Of a stretch of 53,716 nt of DNA, positions 39,980 to 49,145 are shown in pieces. Numbering within the stretch: position 1 is the first letter of the stretch; each line of letters opens with the position of its first letter. The position numbers were made by a program, and so were the translations under genes. The notes under the pieces are model-generated. The model saw nothing but the letters and a program-made list of their open reading frames with translations, ran no database searches and had not been told where the DNA came from. This DNA comes from Rhizobium aethiopicum (GTDB taxonomy: Bacteria > Pseudomonadota > Alphaproteobacteria > Rhizobiales > Rhizobiaceae): the NCBI RefSeq assembly GCF_014197535.1, contig NZ_JACIFV010000032.1, positions 1 through 53,716 on the forward strand, written 5' to 3'.

Positions 39980-40774
39980 TCAGACGGCGATCGGCGCTTT
40001 GATGCTGGCATCGGCCTCATAGCCCGCCAGCTCGAAATCCTCGAACCTGAAGCCGAAGATATCCTTCACATCAGGGTTGATGCGCATGAAAGGCAGCGGC
40101 CTTGGCCGGCGCGTCAGCTGCAGCTTCGCCTGATCGAAATGATTGTGATAGAGATGCGCGTCGCCGAACGTGTGGACGAAATCGCCGGGCTTCAGCCCCG
40201 TCACCTGAGCCACCATCATCGTCAAAAGCGCATAGGAAGCGATATTGAAGGGCACGCCGAGGAAGATATCGGCGGAGCGCTGATACAGCTGGCAGGAGAG
40301 CTTGCCGTCGGCCACGTAGAACTGGAACAGGCAATGGCAGGGCGGCAGCGCCATCTGGTCCACTTCGGCCGGATTCCAGGCCGAGACGATGTGGCGGCGT
40401 GAATTCGGATTGTTGACGATGCCTTTGACGAGATTGGCGATCTGGTCGATATGGCCGCCGTCAGGCGCCGGCCAGGAGCGCCACTGAGCGCCGTAGACCG
40501 GGCCGAGATCGCCGTTCTCGTCGGCCCATTCATCCCAGATCGAGACGCCGTTCTCCTTGAGATAGCGGATATTCGTTTCGCCCTTCAGGAACCACAAAAG
40601 CTCGTGGATGATCGAGCGCAGATGCAGCTTCTTCGTCGTCAGGACGGGAAAGCCTTCCTCGAGATCGAAGCGCATCTGATGGCCGAAGACCGAGCGCGTG
40701 CCGGTGCCGGTGCGGTCGCCCCGGTCGGAGCCCTTTTCCATCACATGGGCGAGGAGATCGAGATATTGCTGCAT
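39980..40774 (-). CDS. thyA: Thymidylate synthase
   Basis: This 264-residue enzyme (same length as E. coli ThyA) methylates dUMP to dTMP using methylene-tetrahydrofolate. The N-terminus MQQYLDLLAHVMEKGSDRGDRTGTGTRSVFG, the catalytic Cys in MALPPCHCLFQFYVADGKLSCQLYQRSAD, and the C-terminal IKAPIAV are all conserved. The start at 40774 matches the family; the frame upstream to 41092 crosses the tmRNA gene in antisense and is rejected. It precedes folA, hflK and hflC in direction and shares a spacer with the divergent ssrA. Confidence 0.96.
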   Translation of the reverse strand: MQQYLDLLAHVMEKGSDRGDRTGTGTRSVFGHQMRFDLEEGFPVLTTKKLHLRSIIHELLWFLKGETNIRYLKENGVSIWDEWADENGDLGPVYGAQWRSWPAPDGGHIDQIANLVKGIVNNPNSRRHIVSAWNPAEVDQMALPPCHCLFQFYVADGKLSCQLYQRSADIFLGVPFNIASYALLTMMVAQVTGLKPGDFVHTFGDAHLYHNHFDQAKLQLTRRPRPLPFMRINPDVKDIFGFRFEDFELAGYEADASIKAPIAV

Positions 40775-40929
40775 GTCGCGCTGATTCCATTTTCTCCAAT
40801 TTATGCCGTCGGCTTGAAGAAACCAATCGCAGTCGGATATTTTCCCGTTCTTTCTGCCGCCCGACATAAAGCTTTTATGACGTTTGCCCTTTTCTTGGGC
40901 GAAGGAAATCATTATATCAGCCTTGCCGG

Positions 40930-41250
40930 CTCTCGGGCCGGCTATGGCAATAAATGAGCGGTGTAATAAACCTATTGGACCCGGGGGCGGTACCCGGCGC
41001 CTCCACCAAAAACCGGCGGGATCGAAGGCCGGCTTTTGATGGGGGCGAAATAGGATCGACAAGGGTGTAAAGATCGACTTTTTGCTCGGCATTGTACCGC
41101 CGTTATCGGGCTAAAATTGTAGTTGCAAACGACAACTATGCGGAAGCTCGTCTCGCTGCTTAATCGCGGTGTGACACTTCAATCAAAGTCCTAGTGGTTC
41201 GCACCTCTAGGCGGGGTCCGAAGGCACCTGGCAACAGAAGCCTTCACCTT
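40930..41250 (+). ncRNA. ssrA: tmRNA, two-piece permuted (alpha type)
   Basis: The acceptor piece comes first and ends in CCGGG-loop-CCCGG and CGCCTCCACCA (ending 41008). About 32 bases later the coding piece begins GGGGGCGAAATAGG at 41041. GGGGGCG pairs with CGCCTCC of the acceptor piece, giving the tRNA-like acceptor stem, so the halves are circularly permuted and processed into two RNAs. The tag frame GCA...TAA at 41125-41163 encodes ANDNYAEARLAA, the alphaproteobacterial degradation tag. The coding piece ends near GGCAACAGAAGCC (about 41245). Outer ends are estimates. Confidence 0.93.
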
Positions 41251-41374
41251 CTCCCTCACACTGAAATCATGTATGCTGATCTACGCGTGACTCGGCTCCG
41301 GACTTTCCCAAGGCGCCTGAACGTGCCATATACCTTGTGAAAAGACTTCAGAACCGACGAAAGACAGGTAAAGC

Positions 41375-41890
41375 ATGGGGCAGGATCATATCCGCTACGA
41401 CATTCTGGCGCAGGATGCACTTCGCGGCGTCATCCGCAAGGTTTTGGCGGAGGTAGCAACGACGGGTCGTCTGCCCGGCGACCACCACTTCTTCATCACC
41501 TTCCTCACGGGTGCCGCGGGCGTGCGCATCTCCCAGCACCTGAAGTCCAAATATCCTGAGCAGATGACCATCGTCATCCAGCATCAGTTCTGGGATCTCA
41601 AGATCACCGAGACGCATTTCGAAATCGGCCTCTCCTTCTCCGACGTTCCGGAGAAGCTGGTCATACCCTTCAATGCGATCCGCGGCTTCTACGATCCCTC
41701 CGTCAATTTCGAGCTCGAATTCGACGTGCCGCTTGCCGACGGCGAAGAGCTGCCGTCCGGTGAGATCACCGCCTATCCCGTTGACGCGGCAGGAAAGCCC
41801 GATGAAGCCGCCGGCGCAAAACCGGCCGACGGCGAAGAGAAGAAGCCGGGCTCCGTCGTCTCGCTCGACTCCTTCCGCAAGAAACAGTGA
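41375..41890 (+). CDS. sspB: SspB-type ClpXP adaptor (alpha class)
   Basis: This 171-residue protein has the N-terminal SspB fold (IRYDILAQDALRGVIRKVLAEVA... HHFFITFLTGAAGVRIS... LPF/LVIPFNAIRGFYDPSV). A flexible acidic linker leads to the C-terminal SVVSLDSFRKKQ, the ClpX-docking tail. SspB binds the ssrA tag and delivers tagged proteins to ClpXP. It lies about 125 bases after ssrA, its functional partner, on the same strand. AGG precedes the ATG at 41375. A 10-bp-stem terminator follows. Confidence 0.94.
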   Translation: MGQDHIRYDILAQDALRGVIRKVLAEVATTGRLPGDHHFFITFLTGAAGVRISQHLKSKYPEQMTIVIQHQFWDLKITETHFEIGLSFSDVPEKLVIPFNAIRGFYDPSVNFELEFDVPLADGEELPSGEITAYPVDAAGKPDEAAGAKPADGEEKKPGSVVSLDSFRKKQ

Positions 41891-41894
41891 TTTC

Positions 41895-41919
41895 AAAGGG
41901 AGGCCGAGCCTCCCTTTTT
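41895..41919 (+). terminator. Rho-independent terminator after sspB
   Basis: AAAGGGAGGC-CGA-GCCTCCCTTT is a perfect 10-bp stem with a triplet loop, followed by TT and C. It starts four bases after the sspB stop and ends transcription before the small DUF4169 gene. Confidence 0.85.
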
Positions 41920-41940
41920 CATAAGGATCAAGCCTCGCGC

Positions 41941-42135
41941 ATGAGCGCCGAAATCATCAATCTGCGTCAGTTCCGCAAAAAGCAGGCCCGCTCCGAAAAG
42001 GAGAAGCAGGCCGAGCAGAACCGCATTTCCTTCGGCCGCACCAAGACCGAAAAGCAGCTCACCCGCAGCCTGAACGAGAAGGCCGACAAGGCTCACCGCG
42101 ACGGCCGGATCGAGACGGACGACGACGGCGCATGA
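41941..42135 (+). CDS. DUF4169-family small protein
   Basis: This is a 64-residue highly charged protein. The N-terminus MSAEIINLRQFRKKQARSEKEKQA matches the DUF4169 family, conserved in rhizobia and without known function. The body is helical and rich in Lys, Glu and Arg. It begins 22 bases after the sspB terminator and is followed by a small ribbon-helix-helix gene in the same direction; the pair is a recurrent neighbour set. ATG at 41941; the longer frame overlaps the terminator. Confidence 0.8.
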   Translation: MSAEIINLRQFRKKQARSEKEKQAEQNRISFGRTKTEKQLTRSLNEKADKAHRDGRIETDDDGA

Positions 42136-42238
42136 AGCTTCACGCAAAGCTTGAAGAGCCGGAAACGAATCGGCGATCAGCCACTTGCGCGATTTCCTTG
42201 AATCGATCCTCCAAGCCGACTGCGATGTGATCCGGCTG

Positions 42239-42463
42239 ATGATCCGCAAGCACTCGGCGACACTGCATGGCCATCGCACCAGCTTTTCGCTGGAAGATGA
42301 ATTCTGGGCTGAGCTGAAGACGATTGCGGCAAGCCGTTCGATGTCGCTTGCCGCCCTGATTTCCGAGATCGACGACCACCGCCCGCCGGACAGCAACCTG
42401 TCCTCGGCGCTGCGGCTCCATGTGCTTTCATGGGCGAAGGCCGGCTGTGGCGGCCGGCCGTGA
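42239..42463 (+). CDS. Ribbon-helix-helix domain protein
   Basis: This 74-residue protein has the RHH pattern HRTSFSLEDEFWAELKTIAASRSMSLAALISEID (beta strand followed by two helices). These small proteins bind DNA as dimers or act as antitoxin-like regulators; no toxin is adjacent. I use the ATG at 42239 because family members begin MIRKHSATLHGHRTS. A TTG at 42185 would add 18 residues. It converges on the AsmA gene, 58 bases away. Confidence 0.78.
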   Translation: MIRKHSATLHGHRTSFSLEDEFWAELKTIAASRSMSLAALISEIDDHRPPDSNLSSALRLHVLSWAKAGCGGRP

Positions 42464-42521
42464 CGCCGGGAATTCAAATAAAAACCTGAAACATCTCAGG
42501 CGACGCAAACCCCACGCGTCT

Positions 42522-45500
42522 TCATTGCGCCTGAATGCCCGGCAGATGGTCGAAATCGAGCTGACCGGGCTGCATCTGCCCGGAGCGCCGGGCCGCCTCC
42601 GCCTCGGCGGCCGCCCTCGCCTGCGCATCAGCCTTGGCTTTTGCCTCCGCTGCACGTGCGGCCTCCGCCGCGGCAGCGGCCTTCTGTGCAGCCGCCTCCT
42701 GCGCCAGTCTTCGCAGCCGCTCTTCCTCCGCCTGCCGTTGCCGTTCGATTTCGGCCGCTCTGACGCGCTCGGCGTCATTGAAACGATAGAGCGCCACTTC
42801 GCGGCGCAGCCGCTGCTTTTCGAGCACGATCGCCTGCAGCCGCTCGACGCGCCGCCGCTCGCGCTCAAAGGCACGCAGCGACAGGTAGCTGGTGATATCG
42901 GTCACGTCCATCGTCTTGCCGGGTGACGGCAGCATGCCGGAAAAGTTCAGCCTCAGCGCCGGCTCGACACCCGGAAGCGCCTCCGCGCCTGGATTGAGGC
43001 CGATGCCGACCGTCGCGCTGATCCGCTCCTCCGGCAAGGCGATCTGTGCGTCAGCGGTAACCCGGGCCAGATCGTTGGCCACGGTCACATTCTGCACCCT
43101 GAGCGTTCCGTCGGTGATGTTGAAGGGAATTCCGAGTGGCGGCAGCTTCGCCTCGCCGTTGTTGAGCAACGTCTCGACGATCGGATGCACCTTGCCGGCA
43201 TTGATCTGTTCCTGCATCGGGTCGGTGGCGGCAAGCAGCGGCGGAAGGATGGCAAGGTTCAGTCCGCGTATGCTCGTATCGCCGAGTCTCAGCTCCCCCG
43301 AACCATTGAGCGAGCTGGCGATCTCGCCAACCGTCTTGCCCGAGGCCTCCATCGACAGCGACAATCCGAACTTGCCGTTGGCAATCGGCGCGCCGTCACG
43401 CAGCCAGATGACCCCGGCAAGATCGGAATCGGCGAGCGCCAGCTTCGTCTGCAAGAAACCGGTTCCATCGGCATTGGTGAAGAGCAGGTTGCCGGAGAGC
43501 TTGCCGCCATCCCAGTTGCCGGCCATGTCGTTGAGCTGCAACTCGTCGCCCTTATAGGCGACGTTGCTGGTGAAATTGGACACTGCCGTTTCCGGCAGTC
43601 CGGGCCAGAACTCCTTGGCCGACAGCTTCACCTTGACGTCCAGATCTTTGAAGGTGGGCAGGCCCAGCGGCGCCTTCGACAGCGTGCCGTTGGCGGGATC
43701 GACGATCTGGCCGAACACCGCCTCGCCGAGCCAGCCTGCATCTGCCTTGGCGAGCGTCAGCTCGCCGCTCGCTGTCGTCTTCGCAGCCTTGCGGTCGAAG
43801 GTCAGCGCACCGGAAAACGCGTTGTCGGCCGCATGTCCCTTGAGATCGGACAAGACGATCTTGTCGCTATCGACGGCGGCGTTGACCTGCAGGCCGAACG
43901 GCAACCCCGTTCCGGTCTGCGGCAGAGCGATGCCGTTCATGATGAGATAGGGGTCGATATCGGCGCTGTCGAGCGAAAGCGCGATCTGACCGTTCATGAA
44001 GCTCTCCGGCCGCACGTCAACCTTGCCCTTCGCGGTAAACGAGGTCCGGTCGGTCGCAAAGGTCAGCGCCGCATCGGCAGGATCGTTGCCCGACGCCTTC
44101 ACCTTGAGCGTCAAGCGGCCATTCGCGCCGACATCGACCGGCAGCGGGTCGAGCCCGGCCTGACCGAACAGGATCGACGGCACAGCGTTTTCGAGCGTCG
44201 CCTCCAGGCTCGTCGTGCCGTTGCCGGTCAGCGCCAGGAGATCGGACATGCGGTAATCGAGGTTGACGCGACTGCCGTTGGAGACGCCGGCCAGCGTCAC
44301 CGTCAGCGCATCGCCCTCGTCGCCACCGAGCGTCAGCGCGCCGCGCAACGCCGTATTCCCATACCAGCCGGCATTGCGCACCAGCCGGTCGAGCACGGGG
44401 TGGTGTGGAAGATGCTCGCGCAGCATGGTGAAGAAGCCGCCGGGATCGGCCGATTTGAAGGTGATCTCGCCCGCACCCTTATAGTCGAGCAGCGAGCCTT
44501 CGGCCCGGCCGGTCGCCGTCAGCTCGGCGCCCGCGACATTCTTGACTGACAGCCGGTCGACCGCAAGCGCTCCGTCGGCGATGGTGAAGGTGGTCTCGAC
44601 ATTCTCGGCGTCGACCCCGAAGGCGGTGAACCTGTCGGCTTTGAGCTGTGCGGCGATCTTATGGTCGAGGACATTGTCGCCGCTCTCCTGCCCGGTCGCG
44701 AGACCGGCCAGCGCCTGCAGCGCGTCAAGATCGAGGGTGTCGCCATTCAGCGCCACCGACAGGGTCGGCGTCTGGCCGGAGATCGCCTGCCGCTCCAGCC
44801 GGCCCTTCAGCGTCGCCGATCCGACGGCGATTTCGAGATTTTCGAAACGCTGCAATTCATGAGTGAGGCTGACATTGGCGGAAAAGCCCGCCTGCCGCAA
44901 TTGGCGGATGGCCGGGTCGACCGAGCCGGCCAGCCATGAGGCTAGCCCCGTTGGCTGGTTCGAGGCCATCACAATCTGGCCGTTGAACGAGGGTTCTCCC
45001 TGAAGCAGGAGCTTGCCCTTGCCTTCCACTTGCGTGCGCCCCGGCAGCGTGCCGACGGCGCTGTCGATCATCCAGCCGGTACCGGCCGGCTCCAGCTCCA
45101 GTTGCACATCGCGCAGCGTCGTGTCGCCGGCGACGATGGCCGGCAACTTGACGCTTGCCTTGCCCGGCACCTGCGGGATCGGCACCTGCGCGACGATATC
45201 GATCAGAGAATTCAACCGTTGGCGCGCCGAAACTGCGGCATCCCGCGTCGTCTTGCCGGCCGCGCCCTGATTGCCGATGCGGTTCACGTCTATCTGCTGC
45301 CCGTCGGCGGTCAACAGGAATTCCGGCGCGTTGCCGGTATCGAGCGTCGCCTCCCCGGTTATCACATAGGGATCGTCCGTCGGGCCGATCTCCATCCGGT
45401 ATTCGGGAATGCGGATACGTTCGTTGGTAAGCTCGAAGCGGCCCTTGAGCCTCGGCGGCTGCTCGTTCTTGTTGGCGGACCTGGCGCTGTTGCCGGTTTC

Positions 45501-46232
45501 GATCGCCGCCGAAAGCTGGCCCTGATAGTTCGGCTTGCGGTCGACCAGCTTCAGTTCGCCGTCGAGATCGATACTGACCGGATGTTTATCCGGCGACAGC
45601 TTCGTGCGCATGCGCAGCACGCCCTTCTCGTCCGGCTGGCTGCTCGATATCGAGAAATTGCCGTGCTCGCCGTCGAGGGCCGCATCGCCCTCGACACGCC
45701 AGGGGCCGGCGAGCGATTTGGCCGACATCTCTGCATTCAGGCCGGTGATGCGGCGCGCCCGGCCCGACTGGTCGTCGAGGAAGTCGACTTCGCCACCGCT
45801 GACATGCACATTTTCGAGAACGACTGTTTTGGCCGGTATTTCGGCGCGGCTGCCGCGCATCCAGTCGAGTGTGCCGTCCTTGAGCAATCTGAGGCGCACC
45901 TTCGGATTGACGACGCGCATGTCGAAGATCAGCGCCTCGCCCGACAGGAAAGGCGCAAGCTCGGCATCCATGGAAAATTGTTCGACCTTGACGATCGGCG
46001 TGCCGTCAGCCTCCTGACCGACACGCACGTCATGCAGCGTGACCGACGGAAACGGCAACAGACGGGCATCCACCGTGCCGTGGACGGTGACTTTCTTGCC
46101 GATGATGCGGCTTGCCTGATCCTCGAAGTTCTTGCGGAAATCGGTCCAGTCGATGAACAGCGGCGCAAGCAGCGCCACAAACAGCACTACGACGATCACT
46201 CCCCCCAGAAAGACGAGGAACCGGCCTACCAA
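42522..46232 (-). CDS. AsmA-family envelope protein (very large)
   Basis: This is a 1236-residue protein. One N-terminal helix (LVFLGGVIVVVLFVALLAPLFID) anchors it to the inner membrane. The AsmA domain (DWTDFRKNFEDQASRIIGKKVTVHGTVDARLLPFPSVTLHDVRVG) and repeated beta-rich domains fill the periplasmic part, and a second AsmA block lies near 1000-1100. The C-terminal 100 residues are an Ala/Arg/Glu-rich coiled coil. AsmA-like proteins move phospholipid to the outer membrane or affect its assembly. The start is TTG at 46232 with GGAG about ten bases before it. Confidence 0.88.
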   Translation of the reverse strand: MVGRFLVFLGGVIVVVLFVALLAPLFIDWTDFRKNFEDQASRIIGKKVTVHGTVDARLLPFPSVTLHDVRVGQEADGTPIVKVEQFSMDAELAPFLSGEALIFDMRVVNPKVRLRLLKDGTLDWMRGSRAEIPAKTVVLENVHVSGGEVDFLDDQSGRARRITGLNAEMSAKSLAGPWRVEGDAALDGEHGNFSISSSQPDEKGVLRMRTKLSPDKHPVSIDLDGELKLVDRKPNYQGQLSAAIETGNSARSANKNEQPPRLKGRFELTNERIRIPEYRMEIGPTDDPYVITGEATLDTGNAPEFLLTADGQQIDVNRIGNQGAAGKTTRDAAVSARQRLNSLIDIVAQVPIPQVPGKASVKLPAIVAGDTTLRDVQLELEPAGTGWMIDSAVGTLPGRTQVEGKGKLLLQGEPSFNGQIVMASNQPTGLASWLAGSVDPAIRQLRQAGFSANVSLTHELQRFENLEIAVGSATLKGRLERQAISGQTPTLSVALNGDTLDLDALQALAGLATGQESGDNVLDHKIAAQLKADRFTAFGVDAENVETTFTIADGALAVDRLSVKNVAGAELTATGRAEGSLLDYKGAGEITFKSADPGGFFTMLREHLPHHPVLDRLVRNAGWYGNTALRGALTLGGDEGDALTVTLAGVSNGSRVNLDYRMSDLLALTGNGTTSLEATLENAVPSILFGQAGLDPLPVDVGANGRLTLKVKASGNDPADAALTFATDRTSFTAKGKVDVRPESFMNGQIALSLDSADIDPYLIMNGIALPQTGTGLPFGLQVNAAVDSDKIVLSDLKGHAADNAFSGALTFDRKAAKTTASGELTLAKADAGWLGEAVFGQIVDPANGTLSKAPLGLPTFKDLDVKVKLSAKEFWPGLPETAVSNFTSNVAYKGDELQLNDMAGNWDGGKLSGNLLFTNADGTGFLQTKLALADSDLAGVIWLRDGAPIANGKFGLSLSMEASGKTVGEIASSLNGSGELRLGDTSIRGLNLAILPPLLAATDPMQEQINAGKVHPIVETLLNNGEAKLPPLGIPFNITDGTLRVQNVTVANDLARVTADAQIALPEERISATVGIGLNPGAEALPGVEPALRLNFSGMLPSPGKTMDVTDITSYLSLRAFERERRRVERLQAIVLEKQRLRREVALYRFNDAERVRAAEIERQRQAEEERLRRLAQEAAAQKAAAAAEAARAAEAKAKADAQARAAAEAEAARRSGQMQPGQLDFDHLPGIQAQ

Positions 46233-46345
46233 TGCAAGGATTCTCCATTCGGGATTGTATTGCCGACAATGTTCAGGGTTCTATTGTCGACACTAGCGCT
46301 ATTCATGCGATGGGCAAGGCCCAAGTTCATGAGAATATTCCGTTT

Positions 46346-47758
46346 TCAGCCTTGGTGGAAAATCTTGCCGGGATTGAAGATACCGTCTGGATCGAGCGCC
46401 TGCTTCACCTGTCGCATCAGATCCACCGAGCCTCCGAGCTCCTGCTCCAGAAAGGCCATCTTGCCTTGCCCGATCCCGTGCTCGCCGGTGCATGTTCCGT
46501 CCATATCGAGTGCCCGGCGGTTGAGCCGCTCAACGAAGCTTTCGGCCCTGGCTATGTCGCCGGCGCTTTTGTCGTCGAACAACAGCAGCACATGGAAATT
46601 CCCGTCGCCGGCGTGGCCGACGATAGGGCCGAGCAGCCCATGTTCCTCGATATCCGCCTGCGTTTCGGAAACGCAATCGGCAAGCCTCGATATCGGAACA
46701 CAAACATCGGTCGAAAGTGCGGCAAGCCCCGGCGCCAGCGCCCTCGCGGAAAAGTAGGCGTTATGACGCGCCTTCCAGAGCTTCGTCCGCTCCTCGGCAT
46801 TGGCGGTCCAAAGGAACTCGCCCCCGCCGCATTCGGCCGCGATCTCAGCGAAGGCTGCCGATTGCAGCGGCACGGTCTCGTCGGTGCCGTGAAATTCGAG
46901 GAAAAGCGTCGGGCATTCGGCATAAGACAGACCGGAATAGGCATTACACGCTCGCATCTGCACAGCATCGAGCAGCTCGATACGCGCCACCGGGATCCCC
47001 ATCTGGATCGTCATGATGACGGCATCGCAAGCCGCCTTGATGCTCGGAAAGGCGCAGACGCCGCCGGCAATCTTCTGCGGGATCGCCTGCAGGCGCAGCG
47101 TCACCGAGGTCAATATGCCGAGCGTGCCCTCGGCGCCGACAAAGAGCCGCGTCAGGTCATAGCCGGCCGAAGACTTGCGGGCACGCCGCGCCGTGCGGAT
47201 CTCCTCACCATTGGCGGTGACTGCCGTGACGGCAAGCACATTGTCCTTCATCGTGCCGTAGCGCACCGCATTGGTGCCGGAGGCCCGCGTCGACGCCATG
47301 CCGCCGATCGAGGCATTGGCGCCGGGATCGATTGGGAAGAACAGGCCGGTATCACGCAGGTGGACGTTCAGCGCCTCGCGGGTGATACCGGGTTCGACCG
47401 TGCAGTCGAGATCCTCCGGATTGACCTCAAGCACCCGGTTCATGCGGCTGAAATCGATTGAAATACCGCCGCTTACGGCATTGACCTGACCTTCCAGCGA
47501 GGAGCCGGTGCCGAAACCGATCACCGGCACCTTGTGCGCCGCACAGGCCCTGACCGCCATCTTCACGTCATCGGCGTTTTCGGCAAAGAGAACGCCATCG
47601 GGCAGTTGCGACGGGATATAGGTCGTCGTATGCGCATGCTGTTCACGGAAGGACTGGCCGGTCTGGAAGCGCTCGCCGAAGCTCTGTTTGAGAATACCGA
47701 GCACGGCGGATATCCCCGCCTCGTTGCGTGTTCCAGCCTTTGCGTCCTTCAGCGCCAT
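46346..47758 (-). CDS. FAD-linked 2-hydroxyacid dehydrogenase (GlcD/Dld-like)
   Basis: This is a 470-residue flavoprotein. The PCMH-type FAD domain includes VIGFGTGSSLEGQVNAVSGGISIDFSRMNR and FPIDPGANASIGGMASTRASGTNAVRYGTMKDNVL. The C-terminal oxidase domain ends GTCTGEHGIGQGKM (with the substrate-binding His) and GIFNPGKIF. It probably oxidises D-lactate, glycolate or a related hydroxyacid, passing electrons to cytochrome c or quinone. I use the ATG at 47758 with AAAGGG before it. No glcE or glcF is adjacent, so D-lactate dehydrogenase (cytochrome) is the best guess. Confidence 0.88.
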   Translation of the reverse strand: MALKDAKAGTRNEAGISAVLGILKQSFGERFQTGQSFREQHAHTTTYIPSQLPDGVLFAENADDVKMAVRACAAHKVPVIGFGTGSSLEGQVNAVSGGISIDFSRMNRVLEVNPEDLDCTVEPGITREALNVHLRDTGLFFPIDPGANASIGGMASTRASGTNAVRYGTMKDNVLAVTAVTANGEEIRTARRARKSSAGYDLTRLFVGAEGTLGILTSVTLRLQAIPQKIAGGVCAFPSIKAACDAVIMTIQMGIPVARIELLDAVQMRACNAYSGLSYAECPTLFLEFHGTDETVPLQSAAFAEIAAECGGGEFLWTANAEERTKLWKARHNAYFSARALAPGLAALSTDVCVPISRLADCVSETQADIEEHGLLGPIVGHAGDGNFHVLLLFDDKSAGDIARAESFVERLNRRALDMDGTCTGEHGIGQGKMAFLEQELGGSVDLMRQVKQALDPDGIFNPGKIFHQG

Positions 47759-47819
47759 CCCTTTGATCTCCCTGCCATTCAGCGTAGACGAGACCGCGTC
47801 CCGCAGACTACTGCGCCGC

Positions 47820-47911
47820 ACGTCCGTTCAGACGTACATGGACACTGTAGAACTTTAAAATTGCTGCATAATTTCGTCTTACATCGATTCCGATTTAAGG
47901 AGATATGCAGC
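47820..47911. repeat. Repeat with hairpins upstream of the FAD dehydrogenase gene
   Basis: ACGTC-N6-GACGT (47820-47835) and GCTGCATA...TATGCAGC (47863-47911) form two hairpins. The segment ATCGATTCCGATTTAAGG inside the second is typical of a multi-copy Rhizobium intergenic element. It could carry a small RNA, but I see no proof. Confidence 0.55.
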
Positions 47912-48020
47912 AGGCTGGGTATGGGGCAAGTCAAAGCGGCTGTCCAGTTAAGATTGGGAAAAGTTTCACTCCCCTTTTGTTGTAGACCAGAGGCCATGGA
48001 CAGGCCGGCCCGCGGCCGCC

Positions 48021-49055
48021 TCAGACGATCGGTGGATTGAGGCGCGCAAAGCCCTGCTGCCGTCGATAAGGGAAATAAGGATAAGGCGCCGTCACCGCGC
48101 TAACCGCGTCGAGCCTTTCGATCTGATCCTTCGACAGGCGCCAGTCGGCCGCGGCAAGGTTCTGCCTGAGCTGATCCTCGTTGCGGGCGCCAATGATGAC
48201 GCTCGATACCGTCGGCCGGCCGAGCAGCCAGTTTATCGCGATCTGCGGCACAGTCTTGCCGGTCTCCGCTGCGGTCGAATCCAGCACCTCGATGATATCG
48301 AACAGCCTCTCATCGTCGACAGGTGGGCCGTATTGGGCCGTCTCGTGCAGGCGGCTTGCGGCCGGCAGCGGCTCACCGCGGCGGATCTTGCCGGTGAGCC
48401 GCCCCCAGGCGAGCGGGCTCCAGACGAGAGCGCCGACGCCCTGGTCGGCGCCGAGTGGCATCAGCTCCCATTCATAGTCGCGCCCCGCCAGCGAATAATA
48501 GACCTGATGGGCGACATACCGCGGATAGCCCCAGCGCTCGACCGCCGCCAGCGACTTCATCAGCTCCCAGCCGGCAAAATTCGAGACGCCAACATAACGG
48601 ATCTTGCCTGCGGCGACGAGGCCGTCGAGCGTCGACAGCACCTCCTCGACCGGGGTCGAGGCATCGAAGGCGTGAAGCTGCAAGAGGTCGATATAATCGG
48701 TGCCGAGCCGGCGCAGCGCATCCTCGGTCGCGCGGATCAGCCGCGCCCGCGAGGTGCCCCAGTCCTGCGGCCCCTCGCCCATCGGCAGCGCGGTCTTGGT
48801 CGAAATCAGCACGGCATCCCGCCGGCCGCGGATCGCCTGGCCGAGCACCTCTTCGGACGCACCGGCCGAATAGACATCGGCCGTGTCGAAGAGATTGACG
48901 CCGGCTTCAAGGCAGATGTCGACGAGCCGCCGGGCCTCTTCGGCATCGGTATTGCCCCAGGCGCCGAACAGCGGGCCGCTGCCGCCGAACGTACCCGCGC
49001 CGAAGCTCAAAACCGGCACCCTAAGGCCGGATGCGCCGAGATTTCGATATTCCAT
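48021..49055 (-). CDS. Aldo/keto reductase (long form)
   Basis: This is a 344-residue NADPH-dependent reductase of the YakC/Kv-beta-like branch. The catalytic Asp and Tyr are in FDTADVYSAGASEE, Lys in ISTKTALP, and His in LLQLHAFD. VSSVIIGARNEDQLRQN is the cofactor phosphate loop. ATG at 49055 with GGAGACAGATC upstream; the frame to 49331 overlaps the LysR gene and is rejected. It is divergent from a LysR regulator across 90 bases, so it is probably the regulated gene. Confidence 0.92.
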   Translation of the reverse strand: MEYRNLGASGLRVPVLSFGAGTFGGSGPLFGAWGNTDAEEARRLVDICLEAGVNLFDTADVYSAGASEEVLGQAIRGRRDAVLISTKTALPMGEGPQDWGTSRARLIRATEDALRRLGTDYIDLLQLHAFDASTPVEEVLSTLDGLVAAGKIRYVGVSNFAGWELMKSLAAVERWGYPRYVAHQVYYSLAGRDYEWELMPLGADQGVGALVWSPLAWGRLTGKIRRGEPLPAASRLHETAQYGPPVDDERLFDIIEVLDSTAAETGKTVPQIAINWLLGRPTVSSVIIGARNEDQLRQNLAAADWRLSKDQIERLDAVSAVTAPYPYFPYRRQQGFARLNPPIV

Positions 49056-49115
49056 GATCTGTCTCCGTGTTTCCTCTGAGATAGACGCGGCCATCCTGTT
49101 GATATAGATTGCCTG

Positions 49116-49131
49116 ACAGAACATCATCTGT
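49116..49131. promoter_or_regulatory. Candidate LysR site ACAGA-N6-TCTGT
   Basis: ACAGAACATCATCTGT is a perfect interrupted palindrome in the 90-base spacer between the aldo/keto reductase and LysR genes, 14 bases before the LysR ATG. Autoregulation and control of the reductase are inferred from position. Confidence 0.45.
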
Positions 49132-49145
49132 GACTTGAATTCATC

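Noticed and set aside
40775..41092. N-terminal extension of thyA
   Set aside because: It would cover the tmRNA acceptor piece in antisense; ThyA homology begins exactly at 40774.
43185..44549. 454-codon frame antisense to the AsmA gene
   Set aside because: Shadow frame; the AsmA frame covers the whole interval with family motifs.
45030..47461. Two long plus-strand frames (575 and 409 codons)
   Set aside because: They lie antisense to the AsmA and FAD dehydrogenase genes and carry no motifs.
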